From Drosophila pseudoobscura (taxonomy: Eukaryota > Arthropoda > Insecta > Diptera > Drosophilidae): DNA of 64,000 bases. Positions 26,415 through 37,809 of the stretch are shown piece after piece. The notes below the pieces were generated by a model, which saw only the letters and a program-made list of their open reading frames with translations, had not been told where the DNA came from and ran no database searches. The stretch's first letter is position 1, and every line of letters begins with the position of its first letter. A program made the translations under genes and the position numbers. The stretch spans positions 10,416,001-10,480,000 of the forward strand of contig NC_046679.1 in assembly GCF_009870125.1 (NCBI RefSeq). The letters run 5' to 3'.

Positions 26415-28432
26415 CGCTTCCCAGTTCCCAGTTCCCAGTTCACAAAAATATACGCCGTATTTGTACTTAATAGATGCTCGTCGCTCGGCGTTTGCCAGCC
26501 AACTGATAAAGCCCCTGCTGGCTGACCCATATCATTTGTCGCACTGTTTTTTGTGCAATTTCCACACTCTCCACAATATATATTCTGTTCATGATCTTGT
26601 TCGCTTTGGTGCTTTGCAGCTTTCCAGCTGCAGTTCAATGTCACTCCGATGGGATACTACAGGCTGCAAAATGTTTGGAACGTTCTTTCCCGCCTGGCAC
26701 TGGCCCTGGCCTGGCGTGGGGGAATTTGCACATAGATTTCATGACCGCATCATCACCATCACACCCATACCCTACCCCACCTACAACAAGAGGCTGGATC
26801 TCTAAGGTTCTGTAACTCTCACGTAAGTCTCAATCATTGCACAATAAATTCCATTAAAATGTAAGCCCTGAGCGTGTAGGGCATCTCTGGGATCGCATAT
26901 GCCCTCTGGCTATGCTTTATCAGCAGTGCTTTGTTTTTCTCTGCAAGCACATTGAGTGTATGGTAATTTTTTTGCGTACTGTTTACTTGCCCAATTTGTT
27001 ATGTTGATTCACTAAAATGATGCTTGACATTGACTATGAGAGGGGGTGTCTGCTGTCCATCATGTTGGAAAGTTCTCTGGCCAAGAGAATGTCTCTCAGG
27101 GTTATGGGCTTTGAATCAGCCTGTTTCTCTGCTTTCTCTGATCATCCAAATTACACAAATCTTTATCAAATTGGTACAGTTGGTATTAAGACCTTCTTTT
27201 ACAGCTGGTACCCTGAGCAAATAAATTCCATATGACCGCCTGGAAGTATGCAATGACTTTAAGAACTACAGATATTTCATAATGATCCTATACTCCGATT
27301 TGGATGGTTTTCTTTTATTAGATGGAAAACAGAATACACAAAAAAAACCTTTGTTAGAAACACCTCTTTGATTAAGGATAAAGGACTAAAAATAATTCTC
27401 ATTATTATTGGAGCTATATTCAATTTATATTATTGATTTATATGTTTATTTCCATCGAGGAGGAGGGCCGCGGAATAGTCAGCCAGAGGAGCTAGAAAGC
27501 GTCAAGGGAAAGTGAAAGTCAAGTCCTTGTCCGTTTAGGTTGCTCTTGCTCTTGGTCTTACTACAATTAGGAACTATTCTATTAAAGTTCTAGTTCTTTA
27601 CTCTGAAATTCGCTTGACGGCACTTGTTTTATTCACTCTACAATTAAGTTGTATACTAATCGGAAAATAAATAAACATTACAAGCCCAATTCATGGGCTT
27701 CCAACAGAAGAATAAGTGCTCACCTTTTTTTGGCTGTAACCGGGGATAATTGTGGCATCTGCAATTACCGTAAATGCCGCGTACCTAGCAACGCCTCGCC
27801 ACCCCCCAAAAACACGCCCAGCGGGGCCACGGGAGCTAGAGATAGAACTTGTAATTCCAATGCCGTATGGGACTAGAAACCAACAAGCGCGTCCGCAAAC
27901 GTCAGTGAAAATTTGCCAAAATAGAAAAAATATCAGCGAGCGATGGGCGCGCGCCGTCGTCATTTTGAATCACTTAATATTCACGGGAGGTGTACTATCC
28001 GACAAAAAAAAAACAACAACAGAACCAAATTGTTTTCGGCAATTCCGAGAGCGAGTGCGTTGTCAACCGTTAAGAGCCTCACCACCAGCTCCCACTCTGG
28101 GTCTGGATTCATTCCAGGTTTATCTTTTAATGAGGTGATTGCAGACCCCCAATGTAAGGGTGGGGGGCTTCCTAGAATGATTACAAAGTGTAGAAATTAT
28201 AGTTATTTTTTTATTGCATTTTTGGCAATTTTCAGTACGAGGCTTGGGTCTTGGTACTCGCAGTTCAGAACGGGCACTGCTATCGAACGGGCGTGTGGCG
28301 CGGAGAAAGAAAAGAAATCCGAAATCAAACCAAAGCAAACCAAACCCCAAACCAAAAGCAAACAAAGTCAACGTGTCCGACTCAAGTCAATATTTGCATA
28401 GTGTACTCATTATCTGGGTTAAAGTACACGAA
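26415..28432. promoter_or_regulatory. Intergenic region between Adgf-C and Adgf-D
   Basis: About 2 kb between two divergent start codons. It should hold both promoters. It contains one short frame with a signal-peptide-like start (26591-26815) and otherwise AT-rich sequence without recognisable repeats. The last part, about 28200-28432, is probably the Adgf-D 5' UTR. Confidence 0.4.
26591..26815 (+). CDS. Possible small secreted peptide
   Basis: A 74-codon frame begins MILFALVLCSFPAAVQC, which looks like a cleavable signal peptide, followed by a Pro/Thr/Ser-rich tail with one further cysteine. It has no recognisable family, no clear promoter, and codon use is not distinctive. It may be a chance frame upstream of Adgf-C on the opposite strand. 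Confidence 0.15.
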   Translation: MILFALVLCSFPAAVQCHSDGILQAAKCLERSFPPGTGPGLAWGNLHIDFMTASSPSHPYPTPPTTRGWISKVL

Positions 28433-30323
28433 ATGTCGAGAAAGTCCTGCACCATTATGAAGCGATTTTCGGTGCTGCTACTACTTCTGGTGCCGCACTT
28501 GATGGCCCAAACGGAGAGTGCGCTAAGTATATGCGTCTTCCATTCGATCGGGCCTGTTCGAAGCTTAAACCCTTTCTCTTCTCACGCCCAGGCTACGAGC
28601 AGGCGCGCCAGGCGGTGCTCACGGCAGAGGAGGAGCTGATGACGGGCGGCCATACGTATCTCAACACCGAGGAGGCCAAGGCGGACGACATTTTCATGCA
28701 GTACAAGCTGGGTGAGCTGGCGCAGGGCTTCCGCAATGCCGAGCAAAATGCCGCTGCCATGCACTTCTTCAAGGCCAAGCAGCTGATCGACCGGAGCGGA
28801 GTCTTCCGCTTCCTGCAGAAGATGCCCAAGGGAGCTGTGCTCCACCTGCATAACTCTGCCTCGGTGAGCTCCAAGTGGGTGGTGAAGAACATGTCCTACA
28901 TGCCCGGTATGCTCCGCTGCACCACTGATAAGGGTCGGAGTGTCCTAACGTTCCGACGAGCTCCCAAGGAGCACGAGTGCCAGTCGCAGTATGTGCGTGT
29001 CTCCGATGAGAGGCGGAGTTCCATTGATCCACTGGTCTATGATCAGAATTTTGAGCGTCTCATCAATCTGTACACACCGGTTCCGGAGCGTAAGTTTTGG
29101 GGGAAACTTCTTTAGCAACCCTCATCAGAGATACTGATTCACTCTTTCAGTGGAGTACCCTACGATCACCAAAGTGTGGGATCGCTTCCAAGACATGTTT
29201 GACACTTTTGGGGACGCCATTAGATACCTGCCAGCCTTTCGAGCCTATCACTGGCAGATGCTCGAGGAGCTCTACAACGACAATGTCATGTACGCGGAGA
29301 TTCGTAGCAGCTTCAAACCAGTAAAGGACTTTTTTTTAAAGATATAGTTTGTGATCATTTCGAGTCCTTTAGTTTATCAAATGACTATTATCAATACTTA
29401 AACTAAACTCTTTACCACTCCCAGCAGCTGTACGACGCCAGTGGACGGACCTTTTCGCGGGAGCGAACTATACAGGAGTTCTATGCTCTAAACGAGAAAT
29501 TCGTACGCCTGCATCCAGACTTCCTGGGCATCAAACTCATCTATGCCGTCTATCGCGGACATGATGTCGATAAAATAAGTGAAATTTTTGAGGAGTTCCG
29601 GCAATTGCAGTAAGTACAAATCAGCTTTGAGCGGAGGTTCTCACTGATCTTGCCCTGCTTTATAGCAAAGCTTTTCCCAACTTTGTGGTTGGCTTCGATC
29701 TGGTGGGACAGGAGGACAATGGCAAGCCGTTGTATGCTCTATTGCCTGCCTTGAGGGACTTGCCGCGCACAGCACACTTCTTCCTGCACGCGGGAGAGAC
29801 CAGTGAGTGGATCGAAGGAGCTGACATGAGGTCATCAAGCAAGATATGCCTCGTTTCAGATTGGTTTGGGGCCTCAACGGACATCAATCTGCTCGATGCA
29901 CTACTTCTCAATAGCACCCGAATCGGCCATGGTTATGCGTTAGCCAAGCATCCGATCCTCCTCAATGCGGTCAAGACTCGCCAGATAGCCGTGGAGGTGA
30001 GCCCCATCTCGAATCAGGTGCTGCACTTGGTATGGGATATGCGCAACCATCCGGGTGCCCAGTACATGGCGCTGGACGTCCCGATGGTGATATGCAACGA
30101 TGATCCTGGTTTCTGGAATGCCAAGGGATTGAGCTACGACTTTTACTATGCCATCATGAGCCTCGCTCCCAATAATGCTGGACTGCGAGTGCTCAAAAGT
30201 CTCGTGTGGAACTCGGTGCGATACTCCCTGCTCACAGAGGAGGAACAAAAGCGAGCCTACCAAATCTTAGAGCTGACATGGTCGCGATTTATTGACAAAG
30301 TGCTGCAGGGCAGTGTCTTCTAA
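28433..30323 (+). CDS. Adgf-D: Adenosine deaminase-related growth factor (Adgf-D)
   Basis: Coding exons 28433-28526, 28592-29089, 29151-29320, 29428-29609, 29666-29802 and 29860-30323 give 514 residues. It is the paralogue of Adgf-C on the other strand: exons 3, 4 and 5 have identical lengths (170, 182, 137) and all phases agree. A signal peptide (FSVLLLLLVPHLMAQ) follows a short N-terminal extension that contains a second ATG (28460). The catalytic signatures are present: MPKGAVLHLHNSAS, FFLHAGETN, RIGHGYALAKHP and VICNDDPGFWNAKG. The family role is removal of extracellular adenosine. The acceptor of exon 4 is a NAGNAG (CAGCAG), so one Gln may be included or skipped. The symbol rests on synteny recalled from D. 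melanogaster. Confidence 0.88.
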
Positions 30324-30472
30324 TTGCAGATCTTGCCATTAAACTACAGAATACTAATTAAATAACAAAAAAAACTAAAAAATACTCTTGGATATTTATG
30401 TGTAAAGCATCGATTTTTTAATCCATCTAAGCCTCTGAAAATCACTCATTGTATGAGGGGAACCGATTGATT

Positions 30473-31166
30473 TTATGGAGAGCCCGCCAACAGATCCTTC
30501 TCTTTTCTTGTGTGCTGCTGGACAAATCGTTCGCAGCTCTCCTGGATCTGCAAGTAGGCAGCATGAAAGCCAGCCATGCCTTGTGTCTGTGAAAAGATAC
30601 AAGACACAATCTTGGTACAATATTCAAATGCTTTCTTGGTGATAATTACAAAGTATGGATCCGGAATGATCTCATCTTCCTTGCGGCCCAGAAAGCTGCC
30701 CAGCAGCATTATCTTACACTGAGGACGAGGCTCTAGCCTGGCTGCCAATTGGCGAAGCTCCGACAGGTTGCTGTTGTCCATGCCAAGAACGTAATCAAAT
30801 TCGTAAAAGTCTTGCGACGTTATCTGAAAAGCAATGATAGAACATTACAGATAATTGTGTAATATGTGTTTAAGTACCTTACAATCCGCTTACCATTCGA
30901 CCCAAGTGTGTTGTCTTCAGACCATGTTGCTTTAGCAGTTGTTGGCCACGTCCCTGAGCCTCTATGCCTACATTCCAATCCCTGAGGCCCGCACTGTCCG
31001 TATGCCAGTCATCCAGTTGATGTTTCACTATCAAATGGTTCAGGACAGCCTCCGCCATGGGCGAGCGACAGGTGTTGCCTTAGATGCACAATTTAAAATT
31101 AAATTAATATGCATTTGATTGTTTTATGTACATTTGCTTACCTATGCACACGAACAGAACCTTCAT
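30473..31166 (-). CDS. primo-2: Low-molecular-weight protein tyrosine phosphatase (primo-2-like)
   Basis: Coding exons 31166-31142, 31078-30894, 30823-30650 and 30586-30473 give 165 residues. The N-terminus MKVLFVCIGNTCRSPMAE holds the complete CX5R active-site loop (Cys7, Arg13, Ser14). FDYVLGMDNSNLSELRQLA and the general-acid loop PDPYF follow. LMW-PTPs dephosphorylate tyrosine in the cytosol. The D-loop reads DPYF instead of the usual DPYY; the Asp is kept, so activity is expected. The gene starts 305 bp downstream of the stop codon of a second LMW-PTP in the same direction, the arrangement of the primo-1/primo-2 dicistronic pair in D. melanogaster; which gene is 1 or 2 is assigned from length. 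The last intron (30649-30587, 63 nt) is stop-free and frame-preserving. Confidence 0.8.
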
Positions 31167-31384
31167 CGCGGCGGAGATAATACGAACTGCAGGTTCCGAC
31201 GATTAGTGCGCTGACTCATTTAAGAATTTCACAATCTATCTTCGGCGTGCCGAATATCAGATGCCCTTCAATGTGGACGTTCAATACGTGGACTTTTTTC
31301 GAACGCCCAGCTACAAGATCGGGGAATATACTATATATAATTTGTGAGTCGGGGATGGGTCACCAACTTTTGCCCAATTTTATA

Positions 31385-31403
31385 ATACCCTCTTCAAGGG
31401 TAT
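31385..31403. repeat. Short palindrome ATACCCT-AGGGTAT
   Basis: Arms of 7 bp with a 5-nt spacer (CTTCA), followed by AATAAAA. It resembles the palindromes at 33769-33785 and, more loosely, 35158-35196; possibly a dispersed-repeat remnant. Confidence 0.35.
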
Positions 31404-31471
31404 AATAAAACCAGTTCGCGCATTGTACCAGACATTTATTACTTCAACTATGAGTATATCACAAAATCCAT

Positions 31472-32060
31472 TTAGACCAGACGTTCCTTCATGAAGGCGG
31501 CGCAGGCCACAACACACTGCTGGTAGGCGGTCTCAAAGCCAGCAGCTCCACTCTCCTGCAAGGTCAAAGGGGACAATTCAAGGGTAAGTCATAAATCTTT
31601 GATTGCAGCTAACCGACTTACATAATAGGGATCCTCAATGATGCGGTTCTTGGCCTCCAGTCCGAAGTCACCCAGCATGAGCAGCTCCGCCTTCGAACCC
31701 TTGGGCGCCAGCCGTCGCAGCTCACTCATGTTGTCCTCGTCCATGCCGAAAATGTAGTCGAATTCGGCAAAGTCCTGCTTCTTGATCTGGCGCACAATAT
31801 GGGTGCATTTGAGGTCGTGCTGCGCCAACGTGCTTATGGCCCGGGGATCTGCCCGATTGCCCACATGCCACGACCCAATCGCTGCACTGTCAACCACAAC
31901 ATTCTTCTTGTTCGCCTTTTCCAAAGTGTCCACCATCACCACCTCAGCAATTGGGGAGCGGCAGATGTTCCCTGCAGACGGAAAGCTTGTCAATTACATC
32001 AACGCTCCTATTAGAAGCGTATTATTTACCCAAACAAATCATTAGAATTTTCTGCACCAT
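31472..32060 (-). CDS. primo-1: Low-molecular-weight protein tyrosine phosphatase (primo-1-like)
   Basis: Coding exons 32060-32030, 31971-31622 and 31555-31472 give 154 residues, the usual LMW-PTP length. MVQKILMICLGNICRSPIAE carries the CX5R loop (Cys9, Arg15, Ser16). EFDYIFGMDEDNMSELRRL and IIEDPYY (the catalytic Asp loop) follow, and the tail AYQQCVVACAAFMKE matches the last helix of the family. The first intron splits the Gly codon of the active-site loop, as in the downstream paralogue and apparently in the pseudogene, so all three derive from one intron-containing ancestor. Presumed cytosolic tyrosine phosphatase. Confidence 0.85.
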
Positions 32061-32597
32061 CGTTGTTTACAAATGTTACACGTGCCGGCTGTTGATTAAC
32101 CCGCGTAACCCCCCAACTTTTAAACAGGTGAACTACTTGAGCTGAACCGCGGAAAATAGTGTCGTTTGTAAATTCTTATTGTAGATCCATACTATCTTTC
32201 CTTTTTACTTTACAAAAAACACGATATCTTTTACCTGAACTGCGTTACATTTTCATTGTTTACGGTAGGATATAAAAATACCCCCTTGGTCTACAATGGG
32301 TTAATCGTTCTCCGTCAAGGATTGGAAACCATATTCCTCGATTTTTATGTGTGATATACTTACAGAAAATCGACCTTATTTTTCAATTAGATCAAATATA
32401 CCATAACATTTTGATTGCTGAATTGATTTAACTGTTTAATCCAAATGATTCAGGTTCTACGTTCATTTGAAATTGGCTCCAAATTTGAATTCGTTTGATG
32501 TTGTTTTCAATAATTTTATTCAATGGTACAATATGAATGGTTCGCATATCTTTTCAAATGTAGCCATGTTCATCAGCTGAAAATCATTATACATATA

Positions 32598-33001
32598 ATG
32601 TAATATGGATCCTCGATGCTACCCTCGTCTGCCTTCAGGCCGAAATCTGCAAGAAGCAGCATCTTGGCGTTGGGCTAGGCGTTTGTGGGAAGCCATATTG
32701 CTCCGAACCATGCCCAAAATATAGTCGAATCACCCACGCTGGTGCACTCGATATTGTGACTGACCAGACGCTCGTCCGGCCTGGAGCCGTGGTGCCAACC
32801 CTCTGTCGCGGCGCTCTCTACATGCCAATCCTTCTGCACCCCCGCCCTGGGAATCAAGTCACGCATCACAGCCGCGGCGATGAGGGAGCGGCAATGCGTG
32901 TGCATTGCATTTGCATTTTAATTAATGGATTCTTTCAGGGATATGCTCTACGCACCCACGCAGACCACCAGCACGTTCTTCTTCTGAGATGTCCGCGACA
33001 T
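32598..33001 (-). pseudogene. Decayed third LMW-PTP copy
   Basis: The minus strand reads MSRTSQKKNVLVVCVG up to a donor-like GTGCGT at the position of the conserved first intron, then HCRSLIAAAVMRDLIPRA, HVESAATEGWHHGSRPDERL and VSHNIECTS. After that, homology continues only by changing frame twice: FDYILGM in one frame, then KMLLLADFGL and SIEDPYY in another. Segments between the blocks are missing and a stop lies in the main frame. It is upstream of the two intact LMW-PTP genes and in the same direction, so it is most simply a dead tandem duplicate. Confidence 0.8.
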
Positions 33002-33768
33002 GGTTTAATATTTGGAAATTGTAATGTAGTGAGGATAGGAATGGTGGAACAAGAAATGTATAATGGTTTCTAAAACAATCTACAACAAAACTGTCCCGAT
33101 ATTTGTATCCCTACTTACAGTAAACATTCATTCTACTAAAACGTAAAATAAACATTGGATCTGAGCAGAGTTTGGGCCGTTACGTGGTGTCAAGTGGGAA
33201 AAACGTAACTCTCTGGATCACACCTCTGCCACTTCCTGTTGCCTGCTGTCTGCTGCACTGCATCCTGTTTACCCACGCTCCGTATTTAATGTTTTAAATG
33301 TATTTAAAGTTCATCTGTAGAGGACACACGGGGTCATCTGTCCTCCGGGTACCACTTTTGCCAGTGGAATGAATGAAGAGGTGATGAGCACTGTCCTCTC
33401 TCTCTGGTTGCCCATGAATATGCAAGAGGCTGCATCCGCTGTGCACCATCCGCCTCCCCCGAAGAGCAGGCTGGATTCCAAATTTTTAATGACTTTTAAG
33501 GAGGCGATGACACTGCCAGCAAGAGAGCCTGCCCTCTGGTTGGTAAGCCCTAAAGCAGGTTGGTCACCTGGCCAGGTCCCGGGGTCTCGTTTCTCAGGCA
33601 TGGTGTCTGCCTGAAATAAAGTTGCTTTTAAAATAAATTTGGTTTGTTTTTGGAGAGGAAAAACTGAGTTTTATGCAAATTGTATACCAACCATTAAGGC
33701 AAACAAAAGCCAGACGTACATATGTATGTCTGTACATAAGCTTTGCCAAGATTTTGTAGTTGTTGTAC

Positions 33769-33785
33769 TACCCTTGCAGAGGGTA
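33769..33785. repeat. Short palindrome TACCCT-TGCAG-AGGGTA
   Basis: Perfect 6-bp arms around TGCAG. This motif is, to my recollection, widely dispersed in Drosophila genomes; the element it belongs to is not identified here. Confidence 0.35.
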
Positions 33786-34100
33786 TTAGGATTGTGACCA
33801 GATGGCCATCTTCCAAAGCTGTCTAGAATGGACCATTTCACTCGGTGTACAGATTGGAACCAACAAAATCGGGACTTATATACGAGCGAATATTTCTCTC
33901 CCAGACCCCTCTGGAAGAGTATCAAAAGCGTCTGGTCCTGAAGAATAGTTTTCTCTCTTGTTGGTTCATGTTGTTTTTGGGACCCGACGACAGGAGGGAC
34001 TTGCAGGAGGCGGAGGCGGCTTTGACGGCATCAAAGTGAGCTTGTCGGATTGCAGACAAATGTTACGTACTCTCATCACACTCTTACATATGCAAATGTC

Positions 34101-34133
34101 CCTGGCTGGCTGGCTGGATGGATGGATGGATGG
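34101..34133. repeat. GGCT then GGAT tetranucleotide repeat
   Basis: About three GGCT units run directly into four GGAT units. Confidence 0.8.
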
Positions 34134-34309
34134 CGTTGCTGCAGTGCGTCCTCCGCAATTGACAATTGTTGAAAATGCAAATGTAAATGGAAATGCAAAG
34201 ACATGTGCCCCACAACAACAACAACAACAAACACGGCAGCCACCGCAGAAACAACATGCATACGAGTACATACATACATATGTATGCCACAAGAGGAGGC
34301 AGAGGCTAG

Positions 34310-34431
34310 GCGTTGTCGGGGCTATCATCATCCGGCGACGATGACGTCTCCTCGGATAAGATGAACGCCGGCAGTGCCAGCTGCAGAGTCAACAACATGG
34401 ACGGACTGGAGCGACAAATACTACGGGAAAG
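34310..34431 (+). CDS. Candidate internal coding exon
   Basis: Between an AG at 34309 and the donor GTCAGT at 34432, one frame is open and protein-like: ALSGLSSSGDDDVSSDKMN followed by SASCRVNNMDGLERQILRER. The acceptor has no clear pyrimidine tract. I do not recognise the sequence and no partner exon is certain; a possible microexon with good borders lies at about 34005-34037. Confidence 0.25.
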
Positions 34432-36149
34432 GTCAGTGCAAATAGAATGAAAACGAAATAGATTCTCAAGTGCAAATGAGGCAAATGATAAGAGGTAAAA
34501 AGACAATCATCTATCCCGCTGAGATGACAGTTCTGAACAAACATGTCTCGGCTTGAACAGATGAGCATCCAACAGCCATTTTGCATTTTGCATTTGGCAA
34601 ATGAAAAGCGGAAAAGCTAGCAAGTTAGCTGGCAGACAACTTGTCTGTACATATCTCTCGGCATATCTGTATCTCTGTTTAGCGGAGTGCTTATTTTCAT
34701 CTGTATCTTTCTGTCGGTGTGTCTGTCCTCTGCAGCTTCATCAAATATTTAGCGCCAGGCAGGCGTTGGAGGAGGAGTGGCGTTGGTGGCAGGGAGGCAG
34801 GGAGGCAGGTCCGGGGAAATACAAATAGGAGCATTGTGCTCGTTGAAAGTAAATACAAAACGGACATAGCATAGCTTGGATAACCACTTTGATAAAGTGC
34901 GAATCAAGACTCGACTGTTTTTATACTCTAAGGAGATCTAAAGATACTAATTTTCAAAATGCATATTTCGATTCAAAGGAAGGCACAGCGAAAATTCGAC
35001 ATAAGATAAGGGAATGCCTGAAGGTCTACTAATGAAATTGTTGATAAATTAAAGATGAAGCATTTAAAATATTGCAAGCGCCTTAAGTCGTATCCATTTC
35101 CGCTGGTAAATATATTTACGCACGAAAAACAATCTTCCCACACTCTCACCCACCCGATATACCCTTGCGGACAGCCAGAGTTTGAGGGGTATAAAAACAG
35201 TAAAACTACCCTGCAATTTATTGGGTGTGGGAGGGGAGACAGAGACAGCAGCCGGCACAGCCAAAAAGCCGGCAACAACAAACTCTAGCAACAAAAGTGG
35301 GGCTGCTGTCAACATGCTGCCGAGCAGTGGGGAATGTTGCCAAAGTTCGTTTCGTGCCGGCAGCCATGGTACAACTATAGAAGGTACAAACACTTTACCC
35401 CCTCTTTTTTTGGTACCACATGTAGCCATCCTGCACTCTAATGGGAATACGGTTTTTGCTACTCACCCACAAAAAACACACCCTCAACAACCCTCACAAG
35501 GAGCAGGAGATGTCATACCTTTTATGGTTATACCATGCCGGCAACCATGCAAGCAAAATTGCATTTGTATGTGTGCTGTCAACAAACTGCATTTGACTGT
35601 CTGTGTGCATTTATCTCGTTCCGACTTGTTACAGCAGCAACCGTGGTTCAAAAATCGATGCTTAGGTCGATGCAGAAGATCTTTCGATATCGAAAATTTG
35701 TGCTGGTAGAAATATTTAAATTACCTATGGGTGTATGCAAATTTAGAAAGGGAGGGAGGGAAATGAGATCCTTATTCTCACAAAATGTTTGCTTGTTTTT
35801 GCTAATCCACTAGATCTCACTGATAATCTAAGCTAAAAACCAGATAAGCATATGATATATAAAACGATCAATTTATGTGTCACCGATTATAAACAAATAA
35901 ATTATAAATATATAAATTCCAGTCAAGTCTCGAGGAATACCACTACGATAACTGTGTAAAGGTTATAGATCATAGATAAATGCTAGGCACTAGGGCATAT
36001 TTAGGTCTTGCAAACGGAATTCAAAGTGCATACCATCATATATCACATTTATCGCAGCACAAAGATATTTGTACCCACTGTGCAGTGGTTCAAACAAATA
36101 CTTGTTTTCAACGTCGTTCAGTAGTACTAGTTGGGTTTTGGGTTATTTT

Positions 36150-36965
36150 ACTTGGAAACGTGAACCGAGGCGGACGTGTGCGGAGCTACCTCTCGGACAA
36201 AACAAAACGATACGAAACGAACGAACGCGGGCGCGTAGACAGAATCGAAGCAACCGCGCTATAAAAATACATACCACCGACAACAAACAAAGCAACTTAC
36301 ACTACGAGTCCCCCCGTATGCCGTCTGTTTGTCTTTAGTTTTATGGCGCGCGTCAGGTAGATTTCGATCATTTTTGTTGTTTCGTCGCGGGTTTTATGGC
36401 TAACAAAATCATCCATCCGGCTAAAGAGCTATAGATTGCTAAACAAAAGCAAGTACAAAGTACGGGAGTGTAGTGTAGTGTAGTTTACACTCTCCAGCTA
36501 CTACAAGAGTGCGAGTTCTAGTGCCCAGTGCCGCAGCCACATCTCGGGATTACTCATCATCGGCATATCGGCATATTGGAGTGGAGTAACCAAAGAAGAA
36601 GACCCAGAGACGACGACGACGACGACGACGACATTTCACTGCGCTTCATGGTGGTTTCTCGGGTCCCCAGTGTCCCAGTGTCCGCCCCAGTGATTTGTCT
36701 CGTTCTTTCGCATGCTCGTTGCGGTTACAGCAACTTTACGAAATCACAAACCAGTATCTGAGCCAGTGTATCTGTAAGATACAAAAAGGCAGCTCCAGAG
36801 CACATATTGGAATTTACTTAACACGTATGCGACGCACCACTACTACCACCATCATTGGAATCAGCACCACTACCAGCAACCACCAGCACGAAAAACATCT
36901 CGAAAACGGAGCCCAGCGCTTGGTCTATTGGATTTTCGACACGAAACGACTCTCACATCGTCCGG
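36150..36965 (+). other. Candidate long 5' UTR exon
   Basis: A stretch rich in CAAA, GAA and CAC motifs, typical of long fly 5' UTRs, with a GAC run (36610-36632). It ends at the strong donor GG|GTAGGT at 36966. No convincing initiation codon is followed by a long frame. If real, the gene runs to the right and its next exons lie beyond this window. The 5' border is not determined. Confidence 0.3.
36610..36632. repeat. GAC trinucleotide repeat
   Basis: About eight tandem copies of ACG/GAC. Confidence 0.8.
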
Positions 36966-37781
36966 GTAGGTACACAAGAGTCAAGAATTGGTCGGTTGCT
37001 CGTAGCTGAGTTTTCTCAAGAAAAATAATGAAAAACATACACTCTCCGATCTGCTATCAGGCCGATGCAGGCAAACACTTGTTCAGTTTTCAGCTGCGTT
37101 TTTCCACCCTCGCTCGGCTTGGCTAATGAAGCTGACCTGCCTCGCCGCGGCCAGCTACCTGTTTGGATTGACCCTCGGCGGCAGTGCAGCTAGGTTTTCC
37201 CATTAGCCGATAGAAGATCTCCCTACCACATATCGAAAGCTATTTATAAATGCTGCCCCTGACGGTGTCGTGCCCCCTGTCTCTGTCCCTGTCCCTGTCC
37301 CGCCGTGTCCCGTCCAGAGCCACGGCTTACGCGCTGCGCTGTGCGTTTGGGGCCCAGGCTGAAGCCCCAGAGCCGGTTTTTGGCCTGTCTCTCTCTCTCT
37401 GGATGTCTCTCTGTCTGGCTGTCTTTCTGTCTTTCTGTCCATCTGTCCGTCTGTCCGTCTGGCGGGGCCAGCATCAATTCAATTTCTACTGGCTGAGTGA
37501 GTTTTTACTGCGATGAAGAATCTCCATCTCCGACTCTCGAGCGGTTACCCGAGTCTCTTCCACTTCCTCTCGGTCTCCGGGGTCGTCTCCTCTTCAGTAC
37601 GAGTATCTCAAGCTGGTTTCGTGCTGTTTTCTTTTCTCTGGCTTTGTTTTCTTTCGTTTCGTTTTCGTTTTTTACCATTTGCTGATCATGTTGCCTCTGC
37701 TTGTGCTTCTGGCCTCTACTGATGATGATGCTGTGGCTTATTGCCGCCAAGATTATTGGCGATTTTTTGTTTTCTTCGCTG

Positions 37782-37809
37782 ACTGGCTGGCTGGCTGGCT
37801 GGCTAGCTG
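37782..37809. repeat. GGCT tetranucleotide repeat
   Basis: Six to seven copies of GGCT, one of them mutated to AGCT. Confidence 0.8.

Noticed and set aside
33311-33601. 96-codon open frame on the minus strand
   Set aside because: No family, no splice or promoter context, and low-complexity Gly/Ser content; likely chance.
35182-35709. 175-codon open frame on the plus strand
   Set aside because: It starts from a non-ATG codon next to repeat-like sequence, has irregular composition and no recognisable motif; treated as chance.
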